From assembly GCF_016772415.1 (NCBI RefSeq), contig NZ_JAGSGD010000001.1:1302001-1366000 (forward strand): a stretch of 64,000 nt of DNA, in the 5' to 3' direction. The notes beneath the pieces were generated by a model. The model was not told the origin of the DNA. It saw only the letters and a program-made list of their open reading frames with translations, and did no database searches. Source of the DNA: Phenylobacterium glaciei (GTDB lineage Bacteria > Pseudomonadota > Alphaproteobacteria > Caulobacterales > Caulobacteraceae). Numbering within the stretch: the stretch's first letter is position 1; each line of letters starts with the position of its first letter. Shown piece after piece: positions 1 through 8,486 of the stretch. A program made the position numbers and the translations under genes.

Positions 1-1
1 G

Positions 2-808
2 GGGCTGAACGCCAAGGTCATCGCCAGCGCCTTTCTCGTCTCGCCCGCAGCGATGGCCCAGCGCCTGGTGCGGGCCAAGGCGAGGATCCGCGAAGCCGGG
101 TTGCGCTTCGAAGCGCCGGAAGCCCGCGAGCTGCCGGCGCGCCTGGCCGCCGTGCTGGAGGCGATCTACGCCGCCTACACCCTGGGCCGGCACGCGCTGG
201 ACAGCCCCGCTGACGACCTGCGCGAGGAAGCCCTCTTCCTAGCCCGGCTGGCGGCGCAGCTGCTGCCGAGGCAGGCCGAGGCCTGGGGGCTGCTGGCCCT
301 CCTGCTGCATGCCGAGTCGCGACGCGCCGCGCAGTTCGATGCCGAGGGCCGCTTTGTGCCCCTGGCGGCGCAGGACCCGGCCGGCTGGCGGGACGACCTC
401 ATCCGCGAGGCCGAGGCGGCGCTGTGGACCGCCGCTAAGCTGCGCCAGCCCGGGCTCTTCCAGATCGAGGCGGCCATCCAGTCGGCCCATGCGCAGCGCC
501 GCGCCACGGGGCAGACACCCTGGCGCGCCATCGCACAGCTGTACGGCGTGCTCGTGCAGCACCACGCCAACCTCGGCGCGCGCGTCGGCCAGGCCGTGGC
601 CTTGGCCGAGTCCGGCGAGCCCGCGGCTGCGGTGGCGCTGCTGGACGCACTGCCGCTTGAGGCCGCCGGCTACGCGCCCTATTGGGTGGCGCGCGCCCAC
701 GTGCTGGGCATGGCCGGCGCGCCTGGCAGGCAGGCCGCGGTTCAGCGCGCCATCGGCCTGACCGACGATCCGCGTCTGCGTGATTTCCTGGTTGCTCAGC
801 TGGGCTGA
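2..808 (+). CDS. ECF RNA polymerase sigma factor with DUF6596-type C-terminal domain (5'-truncated by window edge)
   Basis: The reading frame is open from the first bases of the window, so the N-terminus lies upstream. The visible start is the end of sigma region 4: residues matching 'LNAKVIASAFLVS' and 'AQRLVRAKARIREAG' are typical of large ECF sigma factors. About 220 residues of alanine/leucine-rich helical sequence follow, as in the DUF6596/TPR-like extension of that subfamily, with a conserved-looking 'VLEAIYAAYTLG' block. Such factors often pair with a YCII-domain gene upstream, which cannot be seen here. Family assignment is from recognition of the sequence; target promoters are unknown. 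Confidence 0.85.
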   Translation, partial: GLNAKVIASAFLVSPAAMAQRLVRAKARIREAGLRFEAPEARELPARLAAVLEAIYAAYTLGRHALDSPADDLREEALFLARLAAQLLPRQAEAWGLLALLLHAESRRAAQFDAEGRFVPLAAQDPAGWRDDLIREAEAALWTAAKLRQPGLFQIEAAIQSAHAQRRATGQTPWRAIAQLYGVLVQHHANLGARVGQAVALAESGEPAAAVALLDALPLEAAGYAPYWVARAHVLGMAGAPGRQAAVQRAIGLTDDPRLRDFLVAQLG

Positions 809-932
809 AACTCCTCGCCCAACGCCGAGCGGGAATTACGGTGACAGTGCATTCAATTGAAAGGCAGACTCTCAGGCCTCCCAGCATGGAATGTACTGTC
901 TCCGCAATTCCGTAATCCAGGTCCGAAGAGCG

Positions 933-1694
933 TCAGAAATGCCGCTCGTACTCGACCACCAGTCGAACCTGGCCGTCACTCTCGGCCCTGGCTGTCCCGG
1001 CAGGGAGCAGATAGGCCGCTTCAAACTCAAGCTCGCCGCCCCGCAACCAACGGGGATGAAGCTCCCATTGGGCGACGGGGCCCAGGTAGTGGGCCTGACG
1101 GCCGCCGAAGGCGCGATCGGTCCCCAGATCACCGAACGCCTGACCGCCGAGCCGCACGGTGTCAGTGACGGCCCATGTCGCCTGGGCGGCATAGCCAAAT
1201 TCGGTGTCATGCTCTCCCGGCCGGTCGGACAATGGCCGGCTGGCGATCAGGTTCAGCAGGCCTTCGAAGCTGCCGGATCGTTTGGCGAGCAGCAGCTTGG
1301 CCTCCGCGACACCTGACTCGTTGTGGATGCGCTGCTCGTATTCAAGATAGGCGCCGACATCGATCCCGAGCCCCGGAACCTGGCCGAGATAGGCCACCCC
1401 CTCGATGGCGAAGGCGTCCAGCTTCCTGGCCTCGCCGGCATGCTGTTCGAACTCGCCCAGGACCGCGAGGCTGAGCCGGTCGTTCACGCCGTATTCCACC
1501 TCGACGATCGCCGCCTGCTCACCGTCCAAAGGTCCACCGGTGAGGCGGCCGGCGCGAAGTTCGACCTCGGTGACGCCCTTTTTCAGGTAGGGCGCGTAGA
1601 CCTTGTTGGACAGGCCGGGCGCGGCCACCGCACCGCTCGACCACGCCCACATCATCGCCGTCGCCAGGACCGCGACGCCACACCGAGCGACCAT
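933..1694 (-). CDS. Secreted outer-membrane beta-barrel-like protein, function unknown
   Basis: This 253-residue protein starts with a signal peptide ending near VAA-APG. The rest has alternating polar and hydrophobic strands, many aromatic residues, no cysteine-rich motif and a C-terminus ending in Phe (VVEYERHF), all typical of an outer-membrane barrel. It is divergent from a cupredoxin-domain gene at 1792, and a Fur-like dyad lies between them. That arrangement suggests a metal- or iron-responsive envelope function (inference). I do not recognise a named family. Confidence 0.65.
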   Translation of the reverse strand: MVARCGVAVLATAMMWAWSSGAVAAPGLSNKVYAPYLKKGVTEVELRAGRLTGGPLDGEQAAIVEVEYGVNDRLSLAVLGEFEQHAGEARKLDAFAIEGVAYLGQVPGLGIDVGAYLEYEQRIHNESGVAEAKLLLAKRSGSFEGLLNLIASRPLSDRPGEHDTEFGYAAQATWAVTDTVRLGGQAFGDLGTDRAFGGRQAHYLGPVAQWELHPRWLRGGELEFEAAYLLPAGTARAESDGQVRLVVEYERHF

Positions 1695-1712
1695 TTAAAA
1701 CCCCCTTGCACA

Positions 1713-1756
1713 TGATAATCAGTCGTATGATTATAATGCGAACGATTGTCAATTGC
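1713..1756. promoter_or_regulatory. Putative Fur-type metal-responsive operator between divergent genes
   Basis: TGATAATCA (1713-1721) and TGATTATAA (1728-1736) form an inverted repeat with 8 of 9 positions paired. It resembles the GATAAT hexamers of Fur boxes. A second, weaker dyad GCGAACGATTGTCAATTGC follows at 1738-1756. The stretch is strikingly AT-rich for this genome and sits 19-60 bases upstream of both gene starts. Calling it a Fur site is inference from resemblance. Confidence 0.5.
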
Positions 1757-1791
1757 ATCGACGCGCCAACACCAGGTCTCGGAGTTTCGAA

Positions 1792-2136
1792 ATGCGTCTC
1801 AAGCTTGCCGCCCTGACGGCCGCCCTGTTCGCCGTCGGGGTCGCCGCACAAGCCGCCCCTGAGCTGCCGGTGGTGACCTTGACGCTCAAGGACCATCGCT
1901 TCACGCCGCAGTCCGTCGAGATTCCGGCCGGTCAGCCGGTCAGGATCGAGCTGATCAACCTCGACGCCGCCAGCGAGGAGTTCGACAGCCTCGACCTTGG
2001 CATCGAAAAGGATGTCACGCCGAAGGGACGGGTGAGCTTCGTGGTCGGTCCGCTGACGCCGGGGGTCTACAGCTTTATCGGCGAACTGCACGCCGACACC
2101 GCGCACGGCGCCATCAAGGCCATCGCGGCCCCTTGA
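1792..2136 (+). CDS. Periplasmic cupredoxin-domain protein (EfeO/FtrB-like)
   Basis: The product is 114 residues with a signal peptide (AAQA-AP). The body matches the EfeO/FtrB cupredoxin-like domain: 'LTLKDHRFTPQSVEIPAGQPVRIELINLD', then a glycine-rich beta sandwich and 'GELHADTAHGAI'. Classical blue-copper ligands (Cys and Met) are absent, as in several iron-transport cupredoxins. I chose the ATG at 1792 because a GGAG lies 8 bases upstream and it opens the signal peptide; an upstream in-frame start at 1753 would run through the operator. No FTR1 permease or P19 gene is adjacent, so its partner is not visible. Confidence 0.75.
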   Translation: MRLKLAALTAALFAVGVAAQAAPELPVVTLTLKDHRFTPQSVEIPAGQPVRIELINLDAASEEFDSLDLGIEKDVTPKGRVSFVVGPLTPGVYSFIGELHADTAHGAIKAIAAP

Positions 2137-2297
2137 GGCCATTCCGATGGCGCATCCTCGGGGCCGCCCCCCGGCATGCCGTTCGTCGCCGAACCTGAAC
2201 CGCGACTGACAGCTTCCCTCAGATCACAGTTAGGGGGCCGCCGATATCCCTGCTTCATCGGGCCGACCTCGGCCAGGAAAGAGCGGAGAGTCAGACA

Positions 2298-2897
2298 ATG
2301 AAAGCCAAGATTATGGGCCTGGTCGCCATCGGCGCCCTGGCCGTGGCCGGCAGCGCGAGCGCGCAAAACGATATCGCCCTGGGTACGCCCGGCTATGGCG
2401 GCTCCGGCTGTCCGTCCGGCAGCGTCTCGGCCACCCTCAGCCCCGACAACAGGTCCCTCAGCCTGATCTTCGACGATTACCAGGTGTCGGCGGGCGGCAC
2501 GACTGGCCGGTCCTTCGACCGCAAGAGCTGCAACGTCGCCATCCCGGTCTTCGTGCCCGAGGGCTACAGCGTGTCGGTCCTCTCGGTCGACTACCGCGGC
2601 TTCAACCGGCTGCCGCCGCGGGCCTCCTCGCAGTTCAATGTCGAATACTTCTTCGCCGGCGGCCGCGGCCCGGCGTTCCGCCGCACCTTCTACGGCGCGC
2701 TCGACTCCGACTACCTGATCAACAACGAGCTCACTGTGCAGAGCTCGGTCTGGTCGGCCTGCGGCGCGGACGTCAACCTGCGCACCAATTCCAGCATGCG
2801 GGTCAACACCGTCAACAACGCCGAAGCCATGGCGACCGTCGACTCCCAGGACGTGAACGCCGCCATCGTCTATCGCCTCAACTGGCGTCGCTGCTAG
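2298..2897 (+). CDS. Secreted DUF4360-like protein, copy 1
   Basis: This 199-residue protein has a signal peptide (GSASA-QN). The mature part carries the DUF4360 pattern: 'GCPSGSVSATLSPDNRSLSLIFDDY', a later cysteine in 'KSCNVAIPVFVPEGY', the 'DYRGF' block and a C-terminal cysteine in 'WRRC'. Four cysteines suggest two disulphides in the periplasm or outside. The next gene on the same strand is a diverged paralogue. Function is unknown; the family is best known from secreted fungal and bacterial proteins. Confidence 0.75.
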   Translation: MKAKIMGLVAIGALAVAGSASAQNDIALGTPGYGGSGCPSGSVSATLSPDNRSLSLIFDDYQVSAGGTTGRSFDRKSCNVAIPVFVPEGYSVSVLSVDYRGFNRLPPRASSQFNVEYFFAGGRGPAFRRTFYGALDSDYLINNELTVQSSVWSACGADVNLRTNSSMRVNTVNNAEAMATVDSQDVNAAIVYRLNWRRC

Positions 2898-3047
2898 GCC
2901 GACAAGCCTAGGACAGGAGCGTGGCGGACCGCGGGGAACCCGGCGCCGTCACGCTCCGACGCTTTGCACAGCGCCCCGCCGTTCCAAGCCGGTGTGCTGA
3001 AACGGCGGGGCCACCGCGGCCCCTTTCCGCAAACACGGAGTCTTCAC

Positions 3048-3701
3048 ATGCGCTGGTCGGCCGCCCTTCCCCTGCTCGCCCTGGCCCTGTCTGCGGCCGC
3101 GAGCGCCCAGGCCAAGTCTCCGCTGTCGGATGTCGATGATCCCATCATCGGGTCCTACAAGGCCCGCGGTCTCGCGGCCGAGGTCACCGAGGCCAATTGC
3201 GGCGGCGGGTCCTACAGTGTCCAGAACTCGCCCGACGGAACCTCGATCAGCGTGCTCTTCGACAACTTCACCGCCTCAGGCGCCCAGGCCATGGCGGGGT
3301 CGGCGCACACCAACTGCGTCGTGCAAATCCCGCTCAACCTGCCCGCCGGCTACTCCCTGGGGGTGTTCCGGATGGACTACCGCGGTTTCGCCCACCTGGA
3401 CGTGGGGCAGAGCGCCCTGCTGAGCGTCGACTATGGGGTCGGCCGCCAAGGTCGGGGTCGCAATTTCCACCGCGGCGTCCGCGGCGGCTACGATGGCGAC
3501 TTCGTCTTCAGCGAGAACCTCGGCGCGGGCCTGATGAAGCGCGCCGGCTGCGGCGAGGCCGCCGCCCTCAACATGACCGCTGCGCTCGACCTGAGGTCCA
3601 ACGGCGGGTCTCAAGACGCCCTGGTGACCCTGGATTCCGTGGACGGCGCGGCGCGCGGCGGCGTGGTCTTCGGCGTCGACCTGAAGAAGTGCCGCAACTG
3701 A
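3048..3701 (+). CDS. Secreted DUF4360-like protein, copy 2
   Basis: This 217-residue paralogue of the upstream gene has a signal peptide (AAASA-QAK). It shares 'NSPDGTSISVLFDNF', 'TNCVVQIPLNLPAGYS', 'MDYRGFAHL' and a terminal 'DLKKCRN'. The ATG at 3048 is preceded by ACGGAG and begins the signal peptide, so it is preferred over an in-frame ATG at 2964. The 150-base gap from copy 1 holds no obvious terminator, so co-transcription is possible. Function unknown. Confidence 0.75.
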   Translation: MRWSAALPLLALALSAAASAQAKSPLSDVDDPIIGSYKARGLAAEVTEANCGGGSYSVQNSPDGTSISVLFDNFTASGAQAMAGSAHTNCVVQIPLNLPAGYSLGVFRMDYRGFAHLDVGQSALLSVDYGVGRQGRGRNFHRGVRGGYDGDFVFSENLGAGLMKRAGCGEAAALNMTAALDLRSNGGSQDALVTLDSVDGAARGGVVFGVDLKKCRN

Positions 3702-3777
3702 GGTCGGTGGCCGCCAAGGCCTGACCCCGCGTGTGGCGTCGCTCCATTGTCCCCCTGGGGCTTTTTGGGGGAACCCG

Positions 3778-4674
3778 TCAGGCCGACGGCCGCACATGCT
3801 CCACGAGCAGCCCCAGCATCTCCGCGACCATGAACATCGCCGAGTGTCCGCCGCCCGCGACCGGCACGTAGGTCGCTCCGACCTCGCGGGCATAGGCCTC
3901 CACCTCCGAGCTCACCGAATAGGCGTCCAGCGTCCCCAGCAGGAACACCACCGGCGTCGCGATCGGTCCCAGATCGCGGGCCTTGAACGCCATCAGCTCG
4001 CCCCGCACCGCCCCATAGGCCGCCATCGCCAGGGCCCTCTGATCCACAACCGGGGCCCCCTCCGGCGGCGCCATCACCGAGGGGTCGGCGAACACCGCCT
4101 GCTCAGCCGGCGTCAGCGCCCCGGCATATTTGGACTTGATCGCCTCGGTCGCGGCGTCGGCATAGGGCGGCGGCCCGATCCCTTCGAGCTCGGCCACGGC
4201 GGCCCCATCTCTGGCTGACCTCGCCGCCGCCAGCACCATCTGGTAGCTCAGGGCGTCTTGGGCGGCCCAGTCCACGAACTGCCCGGTCCCGGCATAGACG
4301 CTGATCAGGTCCGGGCGCGCCGCGGCCATCGAGAGCCCCACCACCGACCCGCCGGAAATCCCCAGCACCGCCACCTTGGTGACGCCGAGCCGCGACCGCA
4401 CGGCCTCGACCACCCCCAGCCCGTCGGCCACCAGCCGCCCCAGGCTCACCGGACCCGCGCTCAGCGCCGCCCCCGGCTGGTCCCAGTGGACAAGGGTGAA
4501 GGCGCCCTCCCATGGCGCGAACAGCCTGGGCATCCGGCTGAAGGCCACCCCGGGTCCCGACAGGATCAGCAGCGGCGGGCCGACCCCGCTCAGGGTCACC
4601 TGCTGGCCGCCGACCTCGAAGGTGTCGCGCACGGCCGAACGCGCAACCTCGCGCGCACCTTGGAAAGGCGTCAT
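3778..4674 (-). CDS. Alpha/beta hydrolase, proline-iminopeptidase-like
   Basis: The 298 residues show a complete alpha/beta-hydrolase layout: oxyanion-loop region 'LILSGPGVAFS', 'VHWDQPGAALS', nucleophile elbow 'LGISGGSVVGLS', acid region 'GTLDAYS' and catalytic histidine 'GGGHSAMF'. The HWDQPG pattern is typical of prolyl aminopeptidase-like members. There is no signal peptide, so it is probably cytoplasmic. Its substrate cannot be told from sequence. Confidence 0.82.
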   Translation of the reverse strand: MTPFQGAREVARSAVRDTFEVGGQQVTLSGVGPPLLILSGPGVAFSRMPRLFAPWEGAFTLVHWDQPGAALSAGPVSLGRLVADGLGVVEAVRSRLGVTKVAVLGISGGSVVGLSMAAARPDLISVYAGTGQFVDWAAQDALSYQMVLAAARSARDGAAVAELEGIGPPPYADAATEAIKSKYAGALTPAEQAVFADPSVMAPPEGAPVVDQRALAMAAYGAVRGELMAFKARDLGPIATPVVFLLGTLDAYSVSSEVEAYAREVGATYVPVAGGGHSAMFMVAEMLGLLVEHVRPSA

Positions 4675-4754
4675 GGCTCAAAGTCCCGGATGTTGTGGAG
4701 ATGGGCGCCGCCCACCTCCACAATCTGTCAGCCGGGCGAGCCCTCGCGCAAGTC

Positions 4755-5804
4755 CTACTTGCGCCAGACCGCCACATTCACGCCGCCGCAGGTGTAGGTC
4801 GAGGTCCTCTTGTAGCCCTGGCCCACATAGAGCTTGTCCTTGGCCGCCAGCTCGGTGGCGCTCATCCCGTGGTGCGAGCCCCACTGCCCGACGGCCGGAA
4901 CCCACTGCGAGCTGTAGGTCGCCCCGTTCCCCGCGCAGCTGATGGTCTTGGGCATCATGCCGCTGTCGGCCATGTGCTCCACCAGCCGCTGGTAGTTGGC
5001 GGCCGGAATGCCGTTGAAGGTGTAGTCGCCAACGATATGCGGCGGCCAGAACAGGATGTCGGCCTCGGGCAGGATCTTGCCCTTCAGCGGCGTCCAGGGG
5101 CCGTTGAGGTTCGACTGAGCGCCGACGTTCGGCGTGGTCAGGCCGCGGTCGAAGGTCATGGGGACCGGCTTGCCGTCCTTCTCCATGTGCACGTGCAGGT
5201 GCGGCCCGCCGCCGGAGGCCCCGGCGTTGCCGATCTTTCCGATCTTCTGGCCGACGGTGATCCGCGCGCCGCGCACCACGACGGCCTCCTTGCGCATGGC
5301 CGGGCCGCCCTTCACGTCGCTGGTGTCGGTGAGCAGGATCGCGTTGTTGGGGCACAGGCTGGCCGGGACGCTGCCCGGCTGCATGTGGGCGTAGAGGGCG
5401 TAGACCCCGTCGTCCTGGCGAATCCACAGGTGGTTGCCGGCGCCGGGGATCTTATCGGCCTGGTACTCCGCCAGGTAGCTGCCCGGCACATTCTCCGGAG
5501 CGTTTCGCCAGCAACCCACCACCGTGCCCGAGGCCATGGCGTAGACCGGCTTGCCATAGACCACCCAGTTGGCCAGGACGGTCTTGTCGGCGCCCGCCGG
5601 GTTCTGGCGCGACCAATGGCCTTCGCCGTCCTGGCGGGTGACGCCGATGTCCTTGCCCTGCGCCTGGATGCCGGTGGTGTGGACAAAGGTGGCGCCCAGC
5701 TCCCCCGGACCGAAGTCGTTGGCCCGCAGGGGCATCTCATAGGCTTGGGCGGCGAAGGGGGCGGCGGCCAGCAGGGCGCCGGCGAGCAGTGCGGATCGGA
5801 ACAT
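4755..5804 (-). CDS. Secreted M23 (LytM-type) metallopeptidase
   Basis: The product is 349 residues with a signal peptide (FAAQA-YEM). The M23 fold is shown by 'VYAMASGTVVGCW', 'GVYALYAHM' and the zinc-site motif 'GGGPHLHVHME', preceded by 'GQKIGKIGNAGAS'. A further 100 C-terminal residues contain paired cysteines. M23 enzymes usually cleave peptidoglycan cross-bridges. I placed the start at 5804 because GGAGAG lies just upstream and it opens the signal peptide; the longer in-frame extension to 5984 is translated repeat sequence. Confidence 0.85.
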   Translation of the reverse strand: MFRSALLAGALLAAAPFAAQAYEMPLRANDFGPGELGATFVHTTGIQAQGKDIGVTRQDGEGHWSRQNPAGADKTVLANWVVYGKPVYAMASGTVVGCWRNAPENVPGSYLAEYQADKIPGAGNHLWIRQDDGVYALYAHMQPGSVPASLCPNNAILLTDTSDVKGGPAMRKEAVVVRGARITVGQKIGKIGNAGASGGGPHLHVHMEKDGKPVPMTFDRGLTTPNVGAQSNLNGPWTPLKGKILPEADILFWPPHIVGDYTFNGIPAANYQRLVEHMADSGMMPKTISCAGNGATYSSQWVPAVGQWGSHHGMSATELAAKDKLYVGQGYKRTSTYTCGGVNVAVWRK

Positions 5805-5953
5805 GGGGGCTCTCCGTGGCGGCCGGGCGCGTCCCGGCGATGGCCGTCTGTCTCGCGGAGGGGAGGGGTTGCGGTAAGGTGCGGCGGCGCGCGCCTTGGT
5901 TGCATCTTGGTGCACGTAGGCGCAGGCCGGGGCGTCACCCATTCCACCAAGAT

Positions 5954-6080
5954 CGTCATCCTCGGGCTTGTCCCGAGGATCCATGATCTCCGCCTCTCCG
6001 CAGGCGGCGCGAACGTCTCCGCCGAGACCCTCTCTGCGCCACGGAGTCTATGGATCCTCGGGACAAGCCCGAGGATGACG
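5954..6080. repeat. Palindromic repeat element with perfect 31-bp terminal inverted repeats
   Basis: Bases 5954-5984 and 6050-6080 are exact reverse complements (31 of 31). Each arm itself contains a short palindrome around CTCGGG/CCCGAG. The 65-base centre is not repeated elsewhere in this window. It fills most of the 309-base gap between the M23 gene and ohrR (5805-6113), which otherwise holds no gene. The family of GGATCC-containing arms is a common alphaproteobacterial dispersed repeat (knowledge). Confidence 0.85.
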
Positions 6081-6113
6081 GTCAGGGGCGCCCCGCAGGG
6101 CGGGAAGGCGTCC

Positions 6114-6614
6114 CTACCCCTCCACCCCGCGCAGCTTCCGCGCCATGTCCTGCAGGGCGGTGCGCAGGCCCACGATCTCCTCGCCCGGCAAGTCCAGCGC
6201 GCAGGCCAGGGCAAAGGGCACGCCGGCCGCCTGCTCCTGTAGCGCGTGGCCCTGGTCGGTGAGCGTGATCTGCACGCGGCGTTCGTCGGCTCGGTCGCGG
6301 GTGCGGGTGACGAGTCCCGCCGCCTCCATCCGCTTCAGCAGCGGGGTAAGCGTGCCGGAGTCCAGACCCAGGGCCTCACCCAGGTCGCTCACCGTGCGCG
6401 GGGCCTTTTCCCACAGGGCCATCATGGCCAGGTACTGGGGATAGGTCAGGCCCAGCGGCTCCAGCAGCGGCCGGTAGGCCCGGGTCACCAGCCCGCTCGC
6501 CGCATAGAGGGCGAAGCAGAGCTGGTTCTCCAGACGCAGTTGTTGCGCGACACCCCGACGGTCACTTGTCGGCGTTCGTTGGGCTGGCGCGGTCTTGGTG
6601 GTCTTGGGACTCAT
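6114..6614 (-). CDS. ohrR: MarR-family organic peroxide sensor OhrR
   Basis: The 166-residue protein has the MarR winged helix ('YPQYLAMMALWEKAPRTVSDLGEALGLDSGTLTPLLKRMEAAGLV') and the OhrR-specific N-terminal block 'LENQLCFALYAAS', whose Cys33 aligns with the peroxide-sensing cysteine. The start overlaps the ohr stop by four bases, so the two are one operon. OhrR represses ohr until the cysteine is oxidised by organic hydroperoxide. An operator lies upstream of ohr, giving autoregulation. Confidence 0.92.
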   Translation of the reverse strand: MSPKTTKTAPAQRTPTSDRRGVAQQLRLENQLCFALYAASGLVTRAYRPLLEPLGLTYPQYLAMMALWEKAPRTVSDLGEALGLDSGTLTPLLKRMEAAGLVTRTRDRADERRVQITLTDQGHALQEQAAGVPFALACALDLPGEEIVGLRTALQDMARKLRGVEG

Positions 6615-7030
6615 TGCGCCCTTACGGTTATCGCAACATCGACATTGCCGCGAACCGCATTCGAATAGGGGCAGACCTCGTGCGCCTGGGCCACCAGGGC
6701 CTCGGCGGCTTGCGGGTCAAGGCCTTGGGTCTCCACGTCCAGGGCCACGCCCAGGCGGAAGCCGCCCTCGGCGCGCGGATGCAGCTCGACGGTGCTGGTG
6801 ACCGCAGCGCCGGTCAGGCCGATCTTCTGCTGGCCGGCGAGGAACCGCACGGCGTTCTCGAAACAGGCGGCGTAGCCGGCCGCGAACAGCTGCTCAGGGT
6901 TGGTCGCCCCGCCCTTGCCGCCCATCTCCTTGGGCAGGGCCAGGTCCACCGACAGCAGGCCGTCAGGGGTCTCGACATGGCCGGCGCGGCCGCCGACGGC
7001 GCGGGCTTGGGTGGAATAGAGGGCGGGCAT
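6611..7030 (-). CDS. ohr: Organic hydroperoxide resistance protein Ohr
   Basis: This 139-residue Ohr/OsmC-family thiol peroxidase keeps both active cysteines: Cys56 in 'AAGYAACFENAV' and Cys120 in 'HEVCPYSNAVRG'. It reduces organic hydroperoxides in the cytoplasm. The ATG at 7030 is preceded by GGAG; an in-frame extension to 7081 would run into the operator. It is first in the ohr-ohrR operon. Confidence 0.93.
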   Translation of the reverse strand: MPALYSTQARAVGGRAGHVETPDGLLSVDLALPKEMGGKGGATNPEQLFAAGYAACFENAVRFLAGQQKIGLTGAAVTSTVELHPRAEGGFRLGVALDVETQGLDPQAAEALVAQAHEVCPYSNAVRGNVDVAITVRAQ

Positions 7031-7051
7031 GGGGGTCGTCTCCGTGTGTGT

Positions 7052-7086
7052 TTGTACAAAAGCATATTGTGTACAATTCAATTGAT
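7052..7086. promoter_or_regulatory. OhrR operator region upstream of ohr
   Basis: TACAATT-C-AATTGAT at 7072-7086 matches the OhrR box described in Bacillus (TACAATT-AATTGTA) at nearly every position. An overlapping inverted repeat TTGTACA (7052-7058) and TGTACAA (7070-7076) lies closer to the ohr start. The stretch is AT-rich within GC-rich DNA and begins 22 bases upstream of the ohr ATG. Binding is inferred from motif and context. Confidence 0.65.
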
Positions 7087-7208
7087 GTCAACCCGAGCAT
7101 GGCGCCCTTTTCTTCCATCCGCGACCACCACGCAGTTGCCTCCGCCCCGGCCTTCCCCTCAATTGGCCCAGCGGGGAATGAGTCCCCCGCGCCAGGGGTC
7201 AATGCCGC

Positions 7209-8486
7209 ATGTTCCGTCCCGAAAACGCCCAGAGCCTGGTCGGCATCGCCCTGACCCTCGCCGTCTGCTGGGCCATGTCGGAGGACCGCAAGCGCTTCCC
7301 CTGGAAGCTGGCCCTGGGGGCCCTCTTCGTCCAGGTCGCCCTCGTGCTGCTGCTCTTCGGCCTGCCCGGCGCGCAAGGGTTCATCCAGGCCCTGAACAAC
7401 GGCGTCGACGGCCTGGCCGCGGCGACGGCCCAGGGCACCCAGTTCGTGTTCGGCTACATGGGCGGCGGGGCCCAGCCCTACGCCGTCACCAACCCCGGCG
7501 GCCTGTTTGTCTTCGCCTTCCAGGTGCTGCCGCTGATCCTGGTGATCTCGGCCCTGTCGGCCCTGCTGTGGCACTGGCAGATCCTCAAGTGGATCACCCG
7601 GGGCTTCGGCTTCGTCTTCCAGAAGACCATGGGCCTGGGCGGCGCCTCGGCCCTGGCCGTGGCCGCCAACATCTTCCTGGGCATGATCGAGAGCCCCATC
7701 GTCATCCGCGCCTTCCTGGACAAGTTGACCCGCTCGGAGCTGTTCCTGATGATCGTGGTGGGCCTGGCTACCGTGGCCGGCTCCACCATGGTCGCCTACG
7801 CCACCATCTTGAAGGCGGTGCTGCCCAACGCCGCGGCCCACGTCCTGGTGGCCTCGATCATCTCGGCCCCGGCCGGCGTCCTGCTGGCCCGCATCATGGT
7901 GCCGGAGAAGCCGGGCCAGGGCGGCTTCTACGCGGATTACAATTCTCTCCTGAAGTATGACAGTGCGATCGACGCCATCTCCAAGGGCACGATGGACGGC
8001 CTCACCGTGGTGCTGAACATCTCGGCCATCCTGATCGTCTTCGTGGCCCTGGTGGCCATCGGCAACGGGATGCTCTCGATCTTCCCTGACGTGATGGGCG
8101 CGCCGCTCACCATCGAGCGCATCCTGGGCGTGGTGTTCGCGCCCCTGGCCTGGACCCTGGGCATCCACTGGGACGAGGCCTTCAAGGCCGGCTACCTGCT
8201 GGGGGTGAAGCTGATGCTGACGGAATTCATCGCCTTCATCCAGCTGGGCGCGGTCCCGGCCGGCGAGATGACCGAGCGCACCCGCATGATCATGACCTAC
8301 GCCCTCTGCGGCTTCGCCAATGTCGGCTCGGTGGGGATCACCGTCTCGGGCATGGGGGTCCTGATGCCCGAGCGCCGCAACGAGATCATCGGCATGGTCT
8401 GGAAAGCGCTCGTCGCCGGCTTCCTGGCCACCTGCATGACCGCCGCCGTGGTGGGCGCCATGCCCCGCGAACTGTTCGGCCAGTGA
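7209..8486 (+). CDS. Concentrative nucleoside transporter (NupC/CNT family)
   Basis: The 425-residue membrane protein follows the CNT family order: N-terminal 'NAQSLVGIALTLAVCWAMSEDRKRFPWK', 'GAQPYAVTNPGG' re-entrant region, 'GGASALAVAANIFLGMIESPIVIRAFLD', 'ATVAGSTMVAYA' and C-terminal 'CGFANVGSVGI'. It should import nucleosides with protons or sodium across the inner membrane. The next gene overlaps by four bases. Confidence 0.9.
   Translation: MFRPENAQSLVGIALTLAVCWAMSEDRKRFPWKLALGALFVQVALVLLLFGLPGAQGFIQALNNGVDGLAAATAQGTQFVFGYMGGGAQPYAVTNPGGLFVFAFQVLPLILVISALSALLWHWQILKWITRGFGFVFQKTMGLGGASALAVAANIFLGMIESPIVIRAFLDKLTRSELFLMIVVGLATVAGSTMVAYATILKAVLPNAAAHVLVASIISAPAGVLLARIMVPEKPGQGGFYADYNSLLKYDSAIDAISKGTMDGLTVVLNISAILIVFVALVAIGNGMLSIFPDVMGAPLTIERILGVVFAPLAWTLGIHWDEAFKAGYLLGVKLMLTEFIAFIQLGAVPAGEMTERTRMIMTYALCGFANVGSVGITVSGMGVLMPERRNEIIGMVWKALVAGFLATCMTAAVVGAMPRELFGQ

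Noticed and set aside
3751..3771. G/C hairpin with T tract between convergent genes
   Set aside because: The loop and stem are ambiguous (CCCCC...GGGGG around a TTTTT that lies in the loop), so I do not call a terminator.
5805..5984. N-terminal extension of the M23 peptidase reading MDPRDKPEDD
   Set aside because: This is translation of the palindromic repeat; the signal peptide and ribosome site place the start at 5804.
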